From positions 62,001 through 126,000 of the IMG/VR virus record IMGVR_UViG_3300043539_000897: 64,000 nucleotides of DNA, one strand, 5' to 3'. Below the pieces are notes generated by a model, which did not search any database, was not told the DNA's origin, and saw nothing but the letters and a program-made list of their open reading frames with translations. The position numbers were made by a program, and so were the translations under genes. Positions 31,280 to 37,264 of this stretch are shown piece after piece. Position 1 is the stretch's first letter. Every line of letters starts with the position of its first letter. The stretch comes from a virus.

Positions 31280-31819
31280 ATGGAAAACAAAAAATTATTC
31301 TCAGACACAATTACTGACGAGCAGTACAGAAAGCTTACTCGCCCTACTCTCGATTATGAACGTAAACCTAATCATCCGAATGATGTTCGGTCATCGATTA
31401 ACTTCAATGAATTGCATGAAAGCGTTCGAGAGATTGTTTCTAGTCTTCCGATAGTCGAATTCCCGAACTCATTCTTCGATTACTTTTTGGATGGAGATCA
31501 GCAGTTCTACTTGGTTACTTATAAAGAGAAAATCTTCTTGGTTGATACTCAGGGTTATGATTATGCCCGTTATGTAATTCAGCTAAAGGATTTGGTTATT
31601 CTTGAGAAAGCTGATACTATGCAGATGAAGAGTCACCCTGGAATGGTTGAAGAGATTATTAGCATGCTTAAGCATATGGATGTTGACGGGGAGACTATGG
31701 AGTATATCATTCGGAGTGTAGGGATGGAAGAGCAGATGCTTCGTCAATTATTCTTGACCGGGGATGATTACTTGTTAACTAATTTAGTTGCAGGAAGGGA
31801 ATATGGATTCCATATTTAA
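31280..31819 (+). CDS. hypothetical protein
   Basis: A 179-residue protein, one of the larger early products. Middle part is beta (DGDQQFYLVTYKEKIFLVDT), C-terminus helical (HPGMVEEIISMLKHMDVDG). I recognise no family. The next gene overlaps its end by 17 bases. Confidence 0.62.
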   Translation: MENKKLFSDTITDEQYRKLTRPTLDYERKPNHPNDVRSSINFNELHESVREIVSSLPIVEFPNSFFDYFLDGDQQFYLVTYKEKIFLVDTQGYDYARYVIQLKDLVILEKADTMQMKSHPGMVEEIISMLKHMDVDGETMEYIIRSVGMEEQMLRQLFLTGDDYLLTNLVAGREYGFHI

Positions 31820-32021
31820 CTACTACGATTATATAAACCACTGCGGGAATAGAATGTTTGCAATAGCCGGTGTGAAAGCCATGCCGGCTAGATACTGCAG
31901 CATCCTCTTCACAGGCTCTTTTAAAGAGTGCATGGAGAGGCTTGACCCTCCCGGCTTAGAAGGCTCGGTAGAGGATTTGCAGGCAAAGGTTGCTATCCCG
32001 ATAAATATTTCTTATCTTTAG
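31803..32021 (+). CDS. hypothetical protein
   Basis: Start at 31803, because CAGGAAGGGAAT, a purine-rich ribosome site, precedes that ATG; an ATG 15 bases earlier is also in frame. 72 residues (HCGNRMFAIAGVKAMPARYC). The stop lies within the next promoter. Confidence 0.5.
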   Translation: MDSIFNYYDYINHCGNRMFAIAGVKAMPARYCSILFTGSFKECMERLDPPGLEGSVEDLQAKVAIPINISYL

Positions 32022-32022
32022 A
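31990..32022 (+). promoter_or_regulatory. promoter, leaderless
   Basis: TTG at 31990 inside the preceding gene, 20 bases, TATCTTTAGA, T, ATG at 32024. Confidence 0.75.
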
Positions 32023-32023
32023 T

Positions 32024-32263
32024 ATGATAGAAGAGTTATTAGAGAAGAGAGAAGATCTGTTTGAGATTGCTGCCTTGCTATATGGTGACGCTTTTGTTAC
32101 ATGCAAAGACTTTTGGGGGTCTCCGACTGAGAGACACTTGCAGGAGCTATATGAAGAGCTCTACAACCTGGGGCATAAGTTCCCAGAGCCTTCAGAGGAG
32201 CAGAAAGATGCAGCGATAATTTTAGCAAAAAAGTTAGGATTAGGGTTGCCTCCAGAAGATTAA
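32024..32263 (+). CDS. hypothetical acidic helical protein (leaderless)
   Basis: A 79-residue acidic protein of helices (MIEELLEKREDLFEIAALLY, QLYEEL-like region, EEQKDAAIILAKKLGLG). The start is set by the promoter. Function unknown. Confidence 0.6.
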   Translation: MIEELLEKREDLFEIAALLYGDAFVTCKDFWGSPTERHLQELYEELYNLGHKFPEPSEEQKDAAIILAKKLGLGLPPED

Positions 32264-32278
32264 TTTCATATCTTTAGG
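32246..32278 (+). promoter_or_regulatory. promoter
   Basis: TTG at 32246 in the last codons of the preceding gene; 20 bases; TATCTTTAGG; ATG at 32307 behind AAATAAAAAAAAGGTTATG. Confidence 0.8.
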
Positions 32279-32306
32279 TATAGAAAAAAGAAATAAAAAA
32301 AAGGTT

Positions 32307-33089
32307 ATGACAAAAAATGAAAGTTTAGAAATCGTTAAAGCAGCTCTTATTGAGAAAAGAGATGTAATCGAAGTTACTTGTTCGGCTCTTGAGAAGGAAG
32401 CTAAGGAAGAAAAGAAGGCAATCTTTGAGAAACTATTTGCAGATGAATTAGTATCTTATGCAGATGTTGCTGTTGAGATGGGGTATAGTGGGATGTATTT
32501 TAAGATTGGGCATAAGGAGATTGGGAGCATTACTGAGAGGAGCTATTGGAGAGATGAAGATAAGGATAGGAAGTATTACTTTAATACTTACGCTACTATA
32601 TGTGAGGATGAATTTGAATTCAGGAGATTAATTTTCAATGGTAAGGTTGCTGAAAGGATGCTTAATGATATGGATAGTATTAAAGAAGCGTTTGCAACTC
32701 CTTATAGTAAGAAGGTAGAATTAGCTGCTCTGGCTTCCGAATATGAAATTCTTTCATCAGAAATTAAGCAGAAGGATTATCAGATGCAAGAAGCTAGAAA
32801 GCAAGATATTATCGATAAATTGAACGGAGAGGGAATGGAGTGGAATTCAGATCTATGCTTTGAGTTTAATCGCCAATGGACTTCTTATCTAGTAAAGAAA
32901 TTAAAAATCGTTAAAGCAACTAAATCTGGTAAAACTGTTGATTTAGAAGTTACATACGTTCAATATGATTGGAGCTATGAAGAGGATGGCAGCGGTAAGA
33001 GAGTGGAGAAAGAAGACCGAATTGTTACGCATGAGGGAATCAAAATGGAGTACGTGATGGGTAATTTTAGAAAGACCATCTACAAATAA
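32307..33089 (+). CDS. hypothetical coiled-coil early protein
   Basis: A 260-residue protein. Residues 5-45 form an acidic-basic helix (IEVTCSALEKEAKEEKKAIF), and residues 140-175 a second coiled coil (LASEYEILSSEIKQKDYQMQ), with mixed alpha/beta between and an aromatic C-terminus (VQYDWSYEEDGSGKRVEKED). Largest unknown of the early block. Followed by a terminator. Confidence 0.62.
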   Translation: MTKNESLEIVKAALIEKRDVIEVTCSALEKEAKEEKKAIFEKLFADELVSYADVAVEMGYSGMYFKIGHKEIGSITERSYWRDEDKDRKYYFNTYATICEDEFEFRRLIFNGKVAERMLNDMDSIKEAFATPYSKKVELAALASEYEILSSEIKQKDYQMQEARKQDIIDKLNGEGMEWNSDLCFEFNRQWTSYLVKKLKIVKATKSGKTVDLEVTYVQYDWSYEEDGSGKRVEKEDRIVTHEGIKMEYVMGNFRKTIYK

Positions 33090-33120
33090 GAAACCTTTAT
33101 TTTCTTTTGATAAAAAGTTT

Positions 33121-33148
33121 GGGGGCCAGTAGGTCCCCTGCTTTTGTT
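33121..33148 (+). terminator. terminator overlapping the next promoter
   Basis: GGGGGCC (33121-33127), AGTA loop, GGTCCCC (33132-33138, one G-T pair), then TGCTTTTGTTTT. Confidence 0.75.
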
Positions 33149-33162
33149 TTCGTATCTTTAGG
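33130..33162 (+). promoter_or_regulatory. promoter with degenerate -33
   Basis: TAG where TTG is expected (33130), 20 bases, TATCTTTAGG; ATG at 33185 behind AAAAAAGGTTATG. Confidence 0.68.
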
Positions 33163-33184
33163 TATCAAAGAAATAAAAAAGGTT

Positions 33185-33436
33185 ATGACAAGAGACAGAA
33201 TGATTTTAGCACTCCGAGAAAAAGGAGTTCATGTAGTAGGAACAACAGAAGAGTTCGGCATTGGTGGAGAAGGTATTTGGATATCAGGAGAGTCTCATCC
33301 AAGCCTGTTCGACTACTACTCTGAGAGATGGATGGATACCTTCGGAGTACAGCCTAAATTGAACGACTTCGTTGAAGAGAACGGATGGTACTTTGAGTGG
33401 TACGATGCAGGCACAATGATGGTTTGGCTTAGCTAA
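33185..33436 (+). CDS. hypothetical protein
   Basis: Start at AAAAGGTTATG (33185). An 83-residue protein: N-terminal helix (DRMILALREKGVHVVG), acidic middle, aromatic end (EENGWYFEWYDAGTMMVWLS). Unknown. Confidence 0.6.
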   Translation: MTRDRMILALREKGVHVVGTTEEFGIGGEGIWISGESHPSLFDYYSERWMDTFGVQPKLNDFVEENGWYFEWYDAGTMMVWLS

Positions 33437-33452
33437 ATAATAAAAAAAAGAG

Positions 33453-33485
33453 TTGCCTCTTCGGAGGCTTCTTCTTATCTTTAGG
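33453..33485 (+). promoter_or_regulatory. promoter with UUCG hairpin in the spacer
   Basis: TTG at 33453, then GCCTC TTCG GAGGC (33455-33468), then TATCTTTAGG (33476); ATG at 33516. The hairpin may terminate readthrough. Confidence 0.78.
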
Positions 33486-33515
33486 TATAATAAAAAAGAA
33501 ACAAAAAAATAGGTT

Positions 33516-33800
33516 ATGAACATTCAAACATTATCTTACAAAGAACTAGTAGCAGAAGCTACTACCAAAGGTCTCCAGAAGGCTAGTCAAACCAAGAAGG
33601 AAGACTTGATCAAATTCTTAACCGGGCTAACAGCTCAGAAGAGAGAGAAGAAGCCGGTTGATCCTCGCATCGTTGAGATGGCAGATGGGTCTTTGACCAC
33701 CAGAGAGATTGCTAAGGAGCTTGGAGTGAAGTACTCAGATGTTTATTTTGCTTTGAAGAAGGCAGGTCTAACAGCAAAGCCAGTAAAGAAAAAGAATTAA
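33516..33800 (+). CDS. DNA-binding protein with SAP-like and helix-turn-helix parts
   Basis: A 94-residue protein. Residues 5-33 (LSYKELVAEATTKGLQKASQ and TKKEDLIKFL) read as a SAP/Rho-N-like helix-extended-helix. Residues 50-84 (RIVEMADGSLTTREIAKELG and VKYSDVYFALKKAG) form a helix-turn-helix. Basic tail. It may be a transcription or chromatin-like factor of early infection; assigned by pattern. Confidence 0.65.
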   Translation: MNIQTLSYKELVAEATTKGLQKASQTKKEDLIKFLTGLTAQKREKKPVDPRIVEMADGSLTTREIAKELGVKYSDVYFALKKAGLTAKPVKKKN

Positions 33801-33810
33801 AAAAGATTAG

Positions 33811-33833
33811 GGGAGGGTTGGAAACTCCCTCCC
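33811..33833 (+). terminator. terminator fused with the next promoter
   Basis: GGGAGGG (33811-33817), loop TTGGAAACT, CCCTCCC (33827-33833), short T tail TTATT. Third copy of the fused design, with a shorter T run. Confidence 0.75.
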
Positions 33834-33850
33834 TTATTCGTATCTTTAGG
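33818..33850 (+). promoter_or_regulatory. promoter overlapping a terminator, leaderless
   Basis: TTG in the hairpin loop (33818-33820), 20 bases, TATCTTTAGG, T, ATG at 33852. Confidence 0.85.
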
Positions 33851-33851
33851 T

Positions 33852-34115
33852 ATGGAGAAAAAAATAAACAACCAAACTACTTACTTTAAAAAATCTCAAT
33901 TACTTTATTCCCTCTACGGTCGCCAAGACGACTTTTTAGACACATTTAAAAACGCCCCTTCTATTACCCATAACGACGAAACCTTAATACCAACATCCTA
34001 TGTATTAAACTTATTCGAAGACAATATCATATATCAAAATGGACGCACCGACAACGGTCAGTCTTTATCCGACATACTCATTAACGACCCCACCTTACAC
34101 CAAATAACTCTTTAA
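33852..34115 (+). CDS. hypothetical protein (leaderless)
   Basis: An 87-residue protein. Codon use shifts to C-ending codons and away from the G-rich start of its neighbours (GACGAC, CCCACC), which is why the minus strand is free of such signal and suggests separate origin. Sequence features (TTYFKKSQLLYSLYGRQDDF) give no domain. Confidence 0.58.
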   Translation: MEKKINNQTTYFKKSQLLYSLYGRQDDFLDTFKNAPSITHNDETLIPTSYVLNLFEDNIIYQNGRTDNGQSLSDILINDPTLHQITL

Positions 34116-34128
34116 AAAAAAGTTTGAG

Positions 34129-34153
34129 GAAAGGTTGGATTAACCAGCCTTTC
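34129..34153 (+). terminator. hairpin overlapping the next promoter
   Basis: GAAAGG (34129-34134), 13-base loop with TTG, CCTTTC (34148-34153), then TTCTTAT. Weaker than the GC-rich copies but the same arrangement. Confidence 0.5.
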
Positions 34154-34167
34154 TTCTTATCTTTAGG
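34135..34167 (+). promoter_or_regulatory. promoter overlapping a hairpin
   Basis: TTG at 34135 in the loop, 20 bases, TATCTTTAGG; ATG at 34185 behind AAAAGGTTATG. Confidence 0.8.
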
Positions 34168-34184
34168 TATCAAAAGAAAAGGTT

Positions 34185-34391
34185 ATGATAAACAAAACAG
34201 AACTAAAACCAAACTACACAATCTTTGGGAACAAAGGTAACGTATGGAGCAACACTGCTCACATCTACAAATCAGGAACAGGAAACCTATGTGGTACTCC
34301 AGCTCTAAGTTCAAACCATGCTAGTATCTTAAATGAAGCTGGATGTCCTAAATGTAACGCAATATACTTAGCCGATGAAAAATCTAATTAA
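34185..34391 (+). CDS. small Cys-containing hypothetical protein
   Basis: A 68-residue protein with CPKC near the end (LNEAGCPKCNAIYLADE) and an earlier Cys/His pair (NLCGTPALSSNH), together a possible zinc site. It ends inside the next small gene. Confidence 0.58.
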   Translation: MINKTELKPNYTIFGNKGNVWSNTAHIYKSGTGNLCGTPALSSNHASILNEAGCPKCNAIYLADEKSN

Positions 34392-34473
34392 AGAATCAAT
34401 CATAGGAGGTCTATACCTCTTTGGAGCATCAATGATAGGAGCCATAGTAGTGGTTGCTCTATATAACATTTAA
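34375..34473 (+). CDS. 32-residue membrane peptide
   Basis: Starts within the end of the previous gene: MKNLIKESIIGGLYLFGASM, then IGAIVVVALYNI. One transmembrane helix. Tiny phage membrane peptides can act in superinfection exclusion or lysis, but no evidence singles one out here. Confidence 0.45.
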   Translation: MKNLIKESIIGGLYLFGASMIGAIVVVALYNI

Positions 34474-34866
34474 ACCTTTAGTTTTCATATAGGGGGGAGT
34501 CGGCTACGGTCGGCTCTTTCTGTCTTAGGCAGACGGTAGTAGGTAGGTAGTAGGTACGATGTACGTACTCAATACAAGTGTAGTTAATATCACTATAGTA
34601 GGTATACGGTTAGCTCGTAGCCAGACCTACGCGTATTTTTCCGACAAAATCCTAGTATATAATGTATATATCTATATAATAACATAATAAGTACAAGGTA
34701 GGTATCTCCCAAAGTCTTTTTAAAAGACAATGTAACTTATAATGAATAGTATGAATATGGTGATAACACTTGGATAACCAAACTACCCCTATGAATTCCA
34801 AATTGTAACCTAGGTCAGAAAACCCATAGACTCAATTTTTTTTTCCGGAAGATTTTTAGTGCATAG
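34474..34866. other. non-coding stretch with TAGGTA repeats
   Basis: About 390 bases with no gene I can support. Contains two TCGGCT direct repeats (TCGGCTACGGTCGGCT near 34501), a small hairpin (CTGTC TTA GGCAG), then overlapping GTAGGTA units (34535-34560), GTACGATGTACGTAC, and an AT-rich tail. Second large gap of the window; it separates the small-gene block from the nuclease and tRNA cluster. Confidence 0.6.
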
Positions 34867-34899
34867 TTGGTTATATAAGTATATCTTCGTATATTTACA
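34867..34899 (+). promoter_or_regulatory. promoter
   Basis: TTG at 34867, 20 bases, TATATTTACA; ATG at 34913 behind AATAAAGGTTATG. The -7 differs (TTTACA in place of TTTAGG). Confidence 0.7.
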
Positions 34900-34912
34900 T
34901 ACAATAAAGGTT

Positions 34913-35542
34913 ATGAGAAGATCTCACATTAGTTTGTTTGAATTAGCAATGCTTGAATCCCAAGGGTTCGTTAGGATATATTGCATGTTGAACCCAAGTA
35001 CGGTACCTAACGTACCCGGTAAACTACCTGAATACTATAACAACTTTCAGAAATTACTTTTAAAGTACCCCCGGATACCTTCGGAAAGTGTTTTAGACTT
35101 CATAGGATGTGAGTATGTATCCGATATAGAGGTACGCTCTAATGACGGCGGCGGCTCTATCACTTGGATACTTTTATATGCTAAAGATAAACTTAAGTTA
35201 CAAGACAGAGAAAGAGCTGAGACTTCAGGTAAGTATGTCTACGTCTTAACCAATGAGGCATATCCTAACTTATGTAAGGTCGGTAAGGCAGTAAACCCGG
35301 AGACAAGGATCAACGGTATCAATTCGGCCGGTACCGTGTCCGAATGGATCTTAAGGTATGCTCTACCGGTCACCAATGACTATAAGGTTGAAAACCTGGT
35401 CCATCGTCACCTGCAGGAATTTCGTAGAGACTCTGACCAGGGTCATGCCCGGGAGTTCTTTGAGGTAGACTTTGAGACTGCTGTCAAAGCAGTTGAATAC
35501 TTTGGTAAAGATTTTTATGCCGGTGAATCAATTATTTATTAA
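34913..35542 (+). CDS. T5orf172/GIY-YIG-like nuclease
   Basis: Start at 34913 after AAAGGTTATG. A 209-residue protein whose C-terminal half is a T5orf172 (Mug113) domain of the GIY-YIG superfamily: KYVYVLTNEAYPNLCKVGKA (GIY-YIG-like strands), an Arg helix (NPETRINGINSAG), and NLVHRHLQEFRRDSDQGHAR with the His/Glu helix ending in EFFEV. The N-terminus (about 110 residues) is unassigned. Likely a DNA or RNA endonuclease; homing or defence functions are both possible. Confidence 0.75.
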   Translation: MRRSHISLFELAMLESQGFVRIYCMLNPSTVPNVPGKLPEYYNNFQKLLLKYPRIPSESVLDFIGCEYVSDIEVRSNDGGGSITWILLYAKDKLKLQDRERAETSGKYVYVLTNEAYPNLCKVGKAVNPETRINGINSAGTVSEWILRYALPVTNDYKVENLVHRHLQEFRRDSDQGHAREFFEVDFETAVKAVEYFGKDFYAGESIIY

Positions 35543-35548
35543 AAAGGC

Positions 35549-35581
35549 TTGCCCTGTTTATTTGTTATTCGTATATTTATA
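35549..35581 (+). promoter_or_regulatory. promoter of the tRNA cluster
   Basis: TTG at 35549, 20 bases, TATATTTATA; tRNA-Leu begins 27 bases later (35608). Probably drives tRNA-Leu, the lipoprotein gene and tRNA-Arg at least. Confidence 0.7.
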
Positions 35582-35607
35582 TATATACCTGTAAGGCGAA
35601 CTAGAAT

Positions 35608-35696
35608 GCTACTGTGGGGGAATAGGTAGACCCGCGGGACTTAAAATCCCGTTTGCCGTAAAGCAAGTGCCGGTTCGACCCCGGCCAGTAGTACCA
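35608..35696 (+). tRNA. tRNA-Leu (anticodon TAA)
   Basis: Acceptor GCTACTG pairs with CAGTAGT (first pair G-T). Anticodon stem CGGGA/TCCCG with loop CTTAAAA, so anticodon TAA, reading UUA/UUG. Long variable arm and T loop TTCGACC as for class II tRNA. CCA is encoded (35694-35696). 89 bases. Confidence 0.93.
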
Positions 35697-35700
35697 ACTT

Positions 35701-35883
35701 ATGAAAAAACTAATCTATATCGCCGTGATGGTCGTTTTAGCAGCTTGCTCGAACGAGACCTCAACCACTTCTACGGATTCAACTTCTGTTGATTCTATCG
35801 CTACCGATTCTCTTATTGAGAGTTCAGAAGCTCATGCTGATTCACTCCACATGGAGGTTGAAAAATTAAAGTCAGATAATTAA
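35701..35883 (+). CDS. 60-residue lipoprotein between tRNA genes
   Basis: Starts 4 bases after tRNA-Leu and ends 8 bases before tRNA-Arg. N-terminal signal MKKLIYIAVMVVLAAC with a lipobox LAAC (Cys near residue 16), followed by a Thr/Ser/Asp-rich region (SNETSTTSTDSTSVDSIATD). As a mature lipoprotein of about 45 residues it could act in the outer membrane, for example as a superinfection-exclusion factor (inference only). Embedding in a tRNA array is odd. Confidence 0.75.
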   Translation: MKKLIYIAVMVVLAACSNETSTTSTDSTSVDSIATDSLIESSEAHADSLHMEVEKLKSDN

Positions 35884-35891
35884 TCTGATCC

Positions 35892-35968
35892 GATCTTGTA
35901 GCTCAGCTGGATAGAGCAACTGCCTTCTAAGCAGTAGGTCACAGGTTCGAATCCTGTCAGGATCACCA
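35892..35968 (+). tRNA. tRNA-Arg (anticodon TCT)
   Basis: Acceptor GATCTTG/CAGGATC, D arm GCTCAGCTGGATAGAGC, anticodon stem ACTGC/GCAGT with loop CTTCTAA (anticodon TCT, reads AGA/AGG), T arm CAGG TTCGAAT CCTG. CCA encoded. 77 bases. Confidence 0.95.
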
Positions 35969-35973
35969 AAGTA

Positions 35974-35983
35974 GTTCTTTGAC
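35974..35983 (+). promoter_or_regulatory. boxA-like element, first copy
   Basis: GTTCTTTGAC, close to the boxA antitermination consensus of rRNA leaders, 14 bases before tRNA-Met. A second identical copy lies at 36647-36656. Function inferred from similarity only. Confidence 0.35.
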
Positions 35984-35997
35984 GTATAAAAATTAAT

Positions 35998-36068
35998 CGC
36001 GGATTGGTGTAATGGTAACATATTGGGCTCATAACCCAGAGTTGATAGTTCGAGTCTGTCGTCCGCAA
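35998..36068 (+). tRNA. tRNA-Met, initiator-like (anticodon CAT)
   Basis: Starts at C1 and pairs GCGGAT with GTCCGC, leaving a C1-A72 mismatch. Anticodon stem contains GGG/CCC next to the loop CTCATAA (TTGGG/CCCAG). The C1-A72 mismatch and three G-C pairs are the two hallmarks of bacterial initiator tRNA. Discriminator A73; CCA is not encoded (next bases CAA). 71 bases. Elongator Met is unlikely but not excluded. Confidence 0.85.
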
Positions 36069-36070
36069 CA

Positions 36071-36195
36071 AAGGAAAAGTAGTGAAGCTGTAATTGAGAG
36101 GTAGAGTGTTTTAAATACTGAAAAAGGGTTAATAGTAGGTAGGCGTCACTCATTGCACTTAATCAGAAACCCTGAAAGACCCGAAGCTTTTCTTT
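36071..36195 (+). ncRNA. structured RNA between tRNA genes (candidate)
   Basis: AAGGAAAAG (36071-36079) can pair with CTTTTCTTT (36187-36195), a 9-bp closing stem with one G-T, enclosing AGGGTT/AACCCT (36125-36130 with 36168-36173). Its 5' part resembles a D arm (TTGAGAGGTAGAG) and an AGTG-TTTTAAA-TACT stem-loop, which could be an anticodon arm (TTA). No T arm is found, so it could be a decayed tRNA or another small RNA. Confidence 0.4.
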
Positions 36196-36206
36196 TACAA
36201 AATCCG

Positions 36207-36285
36207 GTGTTCGTGAGGGGGAAGCAACAAGAACGAAAACACTCTCATTAAATATGTTGCACGTGTAAGTAACGGAACCTTACAC
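36207..36285 (+). other. structured spacer before tRNA-Ser
   Basis: Contains GTTCGTGA, CATTAAAT and, 5 bases before the tRNA, a perfect hairpin GTGTAAG TAACGGAAC CTTACAC (36263-36285). A similar order of elements precedes tRNA-Gln. Confidence 0.35.
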
Positions 36286-36290
36286 AAATT

Positions 36291-36377
36291 GGAAGATTGG
36301 CAGAGTGGCCGATTGCGTTAGTCTTGAAAACTAAAGATGTTGAAAAGCATCCGTAGGTTCGAATCCTACATCTTCCG
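36291..36377 (+). tRNA. tRNA-Ser (anticodon TGA)
   Basis: Acceptor GGAAGAT/ATCTTCC, anticodon stem TTAGT/ACTAA with loop CTTGAAA (anticodon TGA, reads UCA), long variable arm, T loop TTCGAAT, discriminator G. CCA not encoded (CAC follows). 87 bases. Confidence 0.93.
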
Positions 36378-36390
36378 CACCTTAATACCA

Positions 36391-36483
36391 GTTCAGGTTC
36401 GTGAACAAAGGAGGCCTGTTCTTCTCGTGCAAGAAAGAAATCACGTTAAATCTCCTCATGTTAGGTGGAGTTGGTGACCTAAC
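36391..36483 (+). other. structured spacer before tRNA-Gln
   Basis: Hairpin GTTCA/TGAAC (36391-36406), then CGTTAAAT and a perfect hairpin GTTAGGT GGAGTTGGTG ACCTAAC (36460-36483) ending 5 bases before the tRNA. It parallels the spacer before tRNA-Ser in order (GTTCGTGA, TTAAAT, terminal hairpin, ACAAA(A)TT). Confidence 0.35.
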
Positions 36484-36488
36484 AAAAT

Positions 36489-36559
36489 TACCCTTTCGTC
36501 TAACGGCAGGACAACTGGTTTTGGTCCAGTTAATGGTAGTTCGAATCTATCAGGGGTAA
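36489..36559 (+). tRNA. tRNA-Gln (anticodon TTG)
   Basis: Acceptor TACCCTT/AGGGGTA, anticodon stem ACTGG/CCAGT with loop TTTTGGT (anticodon TTG, reads CAA), T arm GATAG-like with TTCGAAT. Discriminator A. CCA not encoded. 71 bases. Confidence 0.92.
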
Positions 36560-36564
36560 CAATC

Positions 36565-36636
36565 GCTCGGTTCGTCTATCGGTTAGGACACCAGGTTTTC
36601 ATCCTGGTAAGAGGGGTTCGACTCCCCTACCGAGTA
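36565..36636 (+). tRNA. tRNA-Glu (anticodon TTC)
   Basis: Acceptor GCTCGGT/ACCGAGT, anticodon stem CCAGG/CCTGG with loop TTTTCAT (anticodon TTC, reads GAA), T arm GGGG TTCGACT CCCC. CCA not encoded. 72 bases; only 5 bases after tRNA-Gln. Confidence 0.94.
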
Positions 36637-36646
36637 CAAATTAGAA

Positions 36647-36656
36647 GTTCTTTGAC
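36647..36656 (+). promoter_or_regulatory. boxA-like element, second copy
   Basis: GTTCTTTGAC, identical to 35974-35983, in the leader of the next gene. The two copies flank the tRNA genes from tRNA-Met to tRNA-Glu. Confidence 0.35.
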
Positions 36657-36676
36657 TTAAAAAAAAGAAACAAATT

Positions 36677-36979
36677 ATGAATGAAATTATTTTAGCTTAT
36701 GGTCTAGGAGTTGTCAGTGTTGGTATTTTAATACTAATGAGGGTGGTTCTTAGGGCAGACAAAAATGTTACCGAACTCGAACAGGTGATTGAAAATTCAA
36801 TGCGTGACCATCAAACATCTATACAGGATGTCTATCGACAGATAGAAACTGTAGAGCGTGAGATCGCTTATCGGAATCAAGAATTAGATCGAAAGATCGA
36901 CTCTCGGATCGATAAATTAGATTTTCGAATTACAGATCAATTAAATTACATTAAGAGCAAATCTGCTCAGGATTATTAA
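36677..36979 (+). CDS. membrane-anchored coiled-coil protein
   Basis: A 100-residue protein: transmembrane helix at residues 3-22 (EIILAYGLGVVSVGILILM), then a long coiled coil (DVYRQIETVEREIAYRNQEL). Resembles small anchored proteins of unknown role in large phages; could act in lysis control or in holding a protein at the membrane. Confidence 0.65.
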   Translation: MNEIILAYGLGVVSVGILILMRVVLRADKNVTELEQVIENSMRDHQTSIQDVYRQIETVEREIAYRNQELDRKIDSRIDKLDFRITDQLNYIKSKSAQDY

Positions 36980-37022
36980 TCAAATGTCTAACCCGTCGAG
37001 GGATTTCTAATTTACTATTATA

Positions 37023-37054
37023 GACCTATCGTTAACTCGGTAGGTCTTTTTTTT
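37023..37054 (+). terminator. terminator
   Basis: GACCTATC, GTTAACTC loop, GGTAGGTC, then seven or more T. Closes the tRNA and coiled-coil unit; the first CTATTTAT element follows at once. Confidence 0.88.
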
Positions 37055-37058
37055 ATGT

Positions 37059-37067
37059 CTATTTATC
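37059..37067 (+). promoter_or_regulatory. late-type promoter motif
   Basis: CTATTTATC, 7 bases before the ATG at 37075. First of about ten such sites between here and the window end. Confidence 0.5.
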
Positions 37068-37074
37068 AGGGAAT

Positions 37075-37227
37075 ATGGCACCGACTAAAGGAAAATCAAA
37101 ATCTACCTCTGTTATACTTAAGGTTGCGAAGAAGCAGGTAAAGAGAAAAGGCATTCATGCTAAGACTAAAATGTCTAAAATTAAAACCTCTAAAAATTAC
37201 GTAAAAGTTTCTAGAGGACAAGGTTAA
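37075..37227 (+). CDS. 50-residue basic protein of a conserved phage type
   Basis: Below a 60-residue cutoff. Starts MAPTKGKSKSTSVILK and continues KKQVKRKGIHAKTKMSKIKT, ending NYVKVSRGQG. The HAKTKxSKxKxSKNY...GQG pattern recalls a small basic protein in many T4-like and other large phages (function unknown). High positive charge suggests DNA binding. Confidence 0.6.
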   Translation: MAPTKGKSKSTSVILKVAKKQVKRKGIHAKTKMSKIKTSKNYVKVSRGQG

Positions 37228-37228
37228 T

Positions 37229-37260
37229 TTGCTTCTTTTACTTTTATTACTTATATTAAC
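37229..37260 (+). promoter_or_regulatory. promoter
   Basis: TTG at 37229, 20 bases, TATATTAAC; ATG at 37265, 5 bases after. This places the start of the next gene at 37265, not at the upstream Leu-rich extension. Confidence 0.6.
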
Positions 37261-37264
37261 TGTT

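Noticed and set aside
36071-36195. Functional tRNA with TTA (ochre) anticodon
   Set aside because: An anticodon-like loop exists but the stem is only 4 pairs with a G-T and no T arm is found; retained as structured RNA candidate only.
37229-37264. Leu-rich signal peptide for the protein at 37265
   Set aside because: These bases form the promoter TTG-N20-TATATTAAC, and the run of Leu codons ends before a well-placed ATG.
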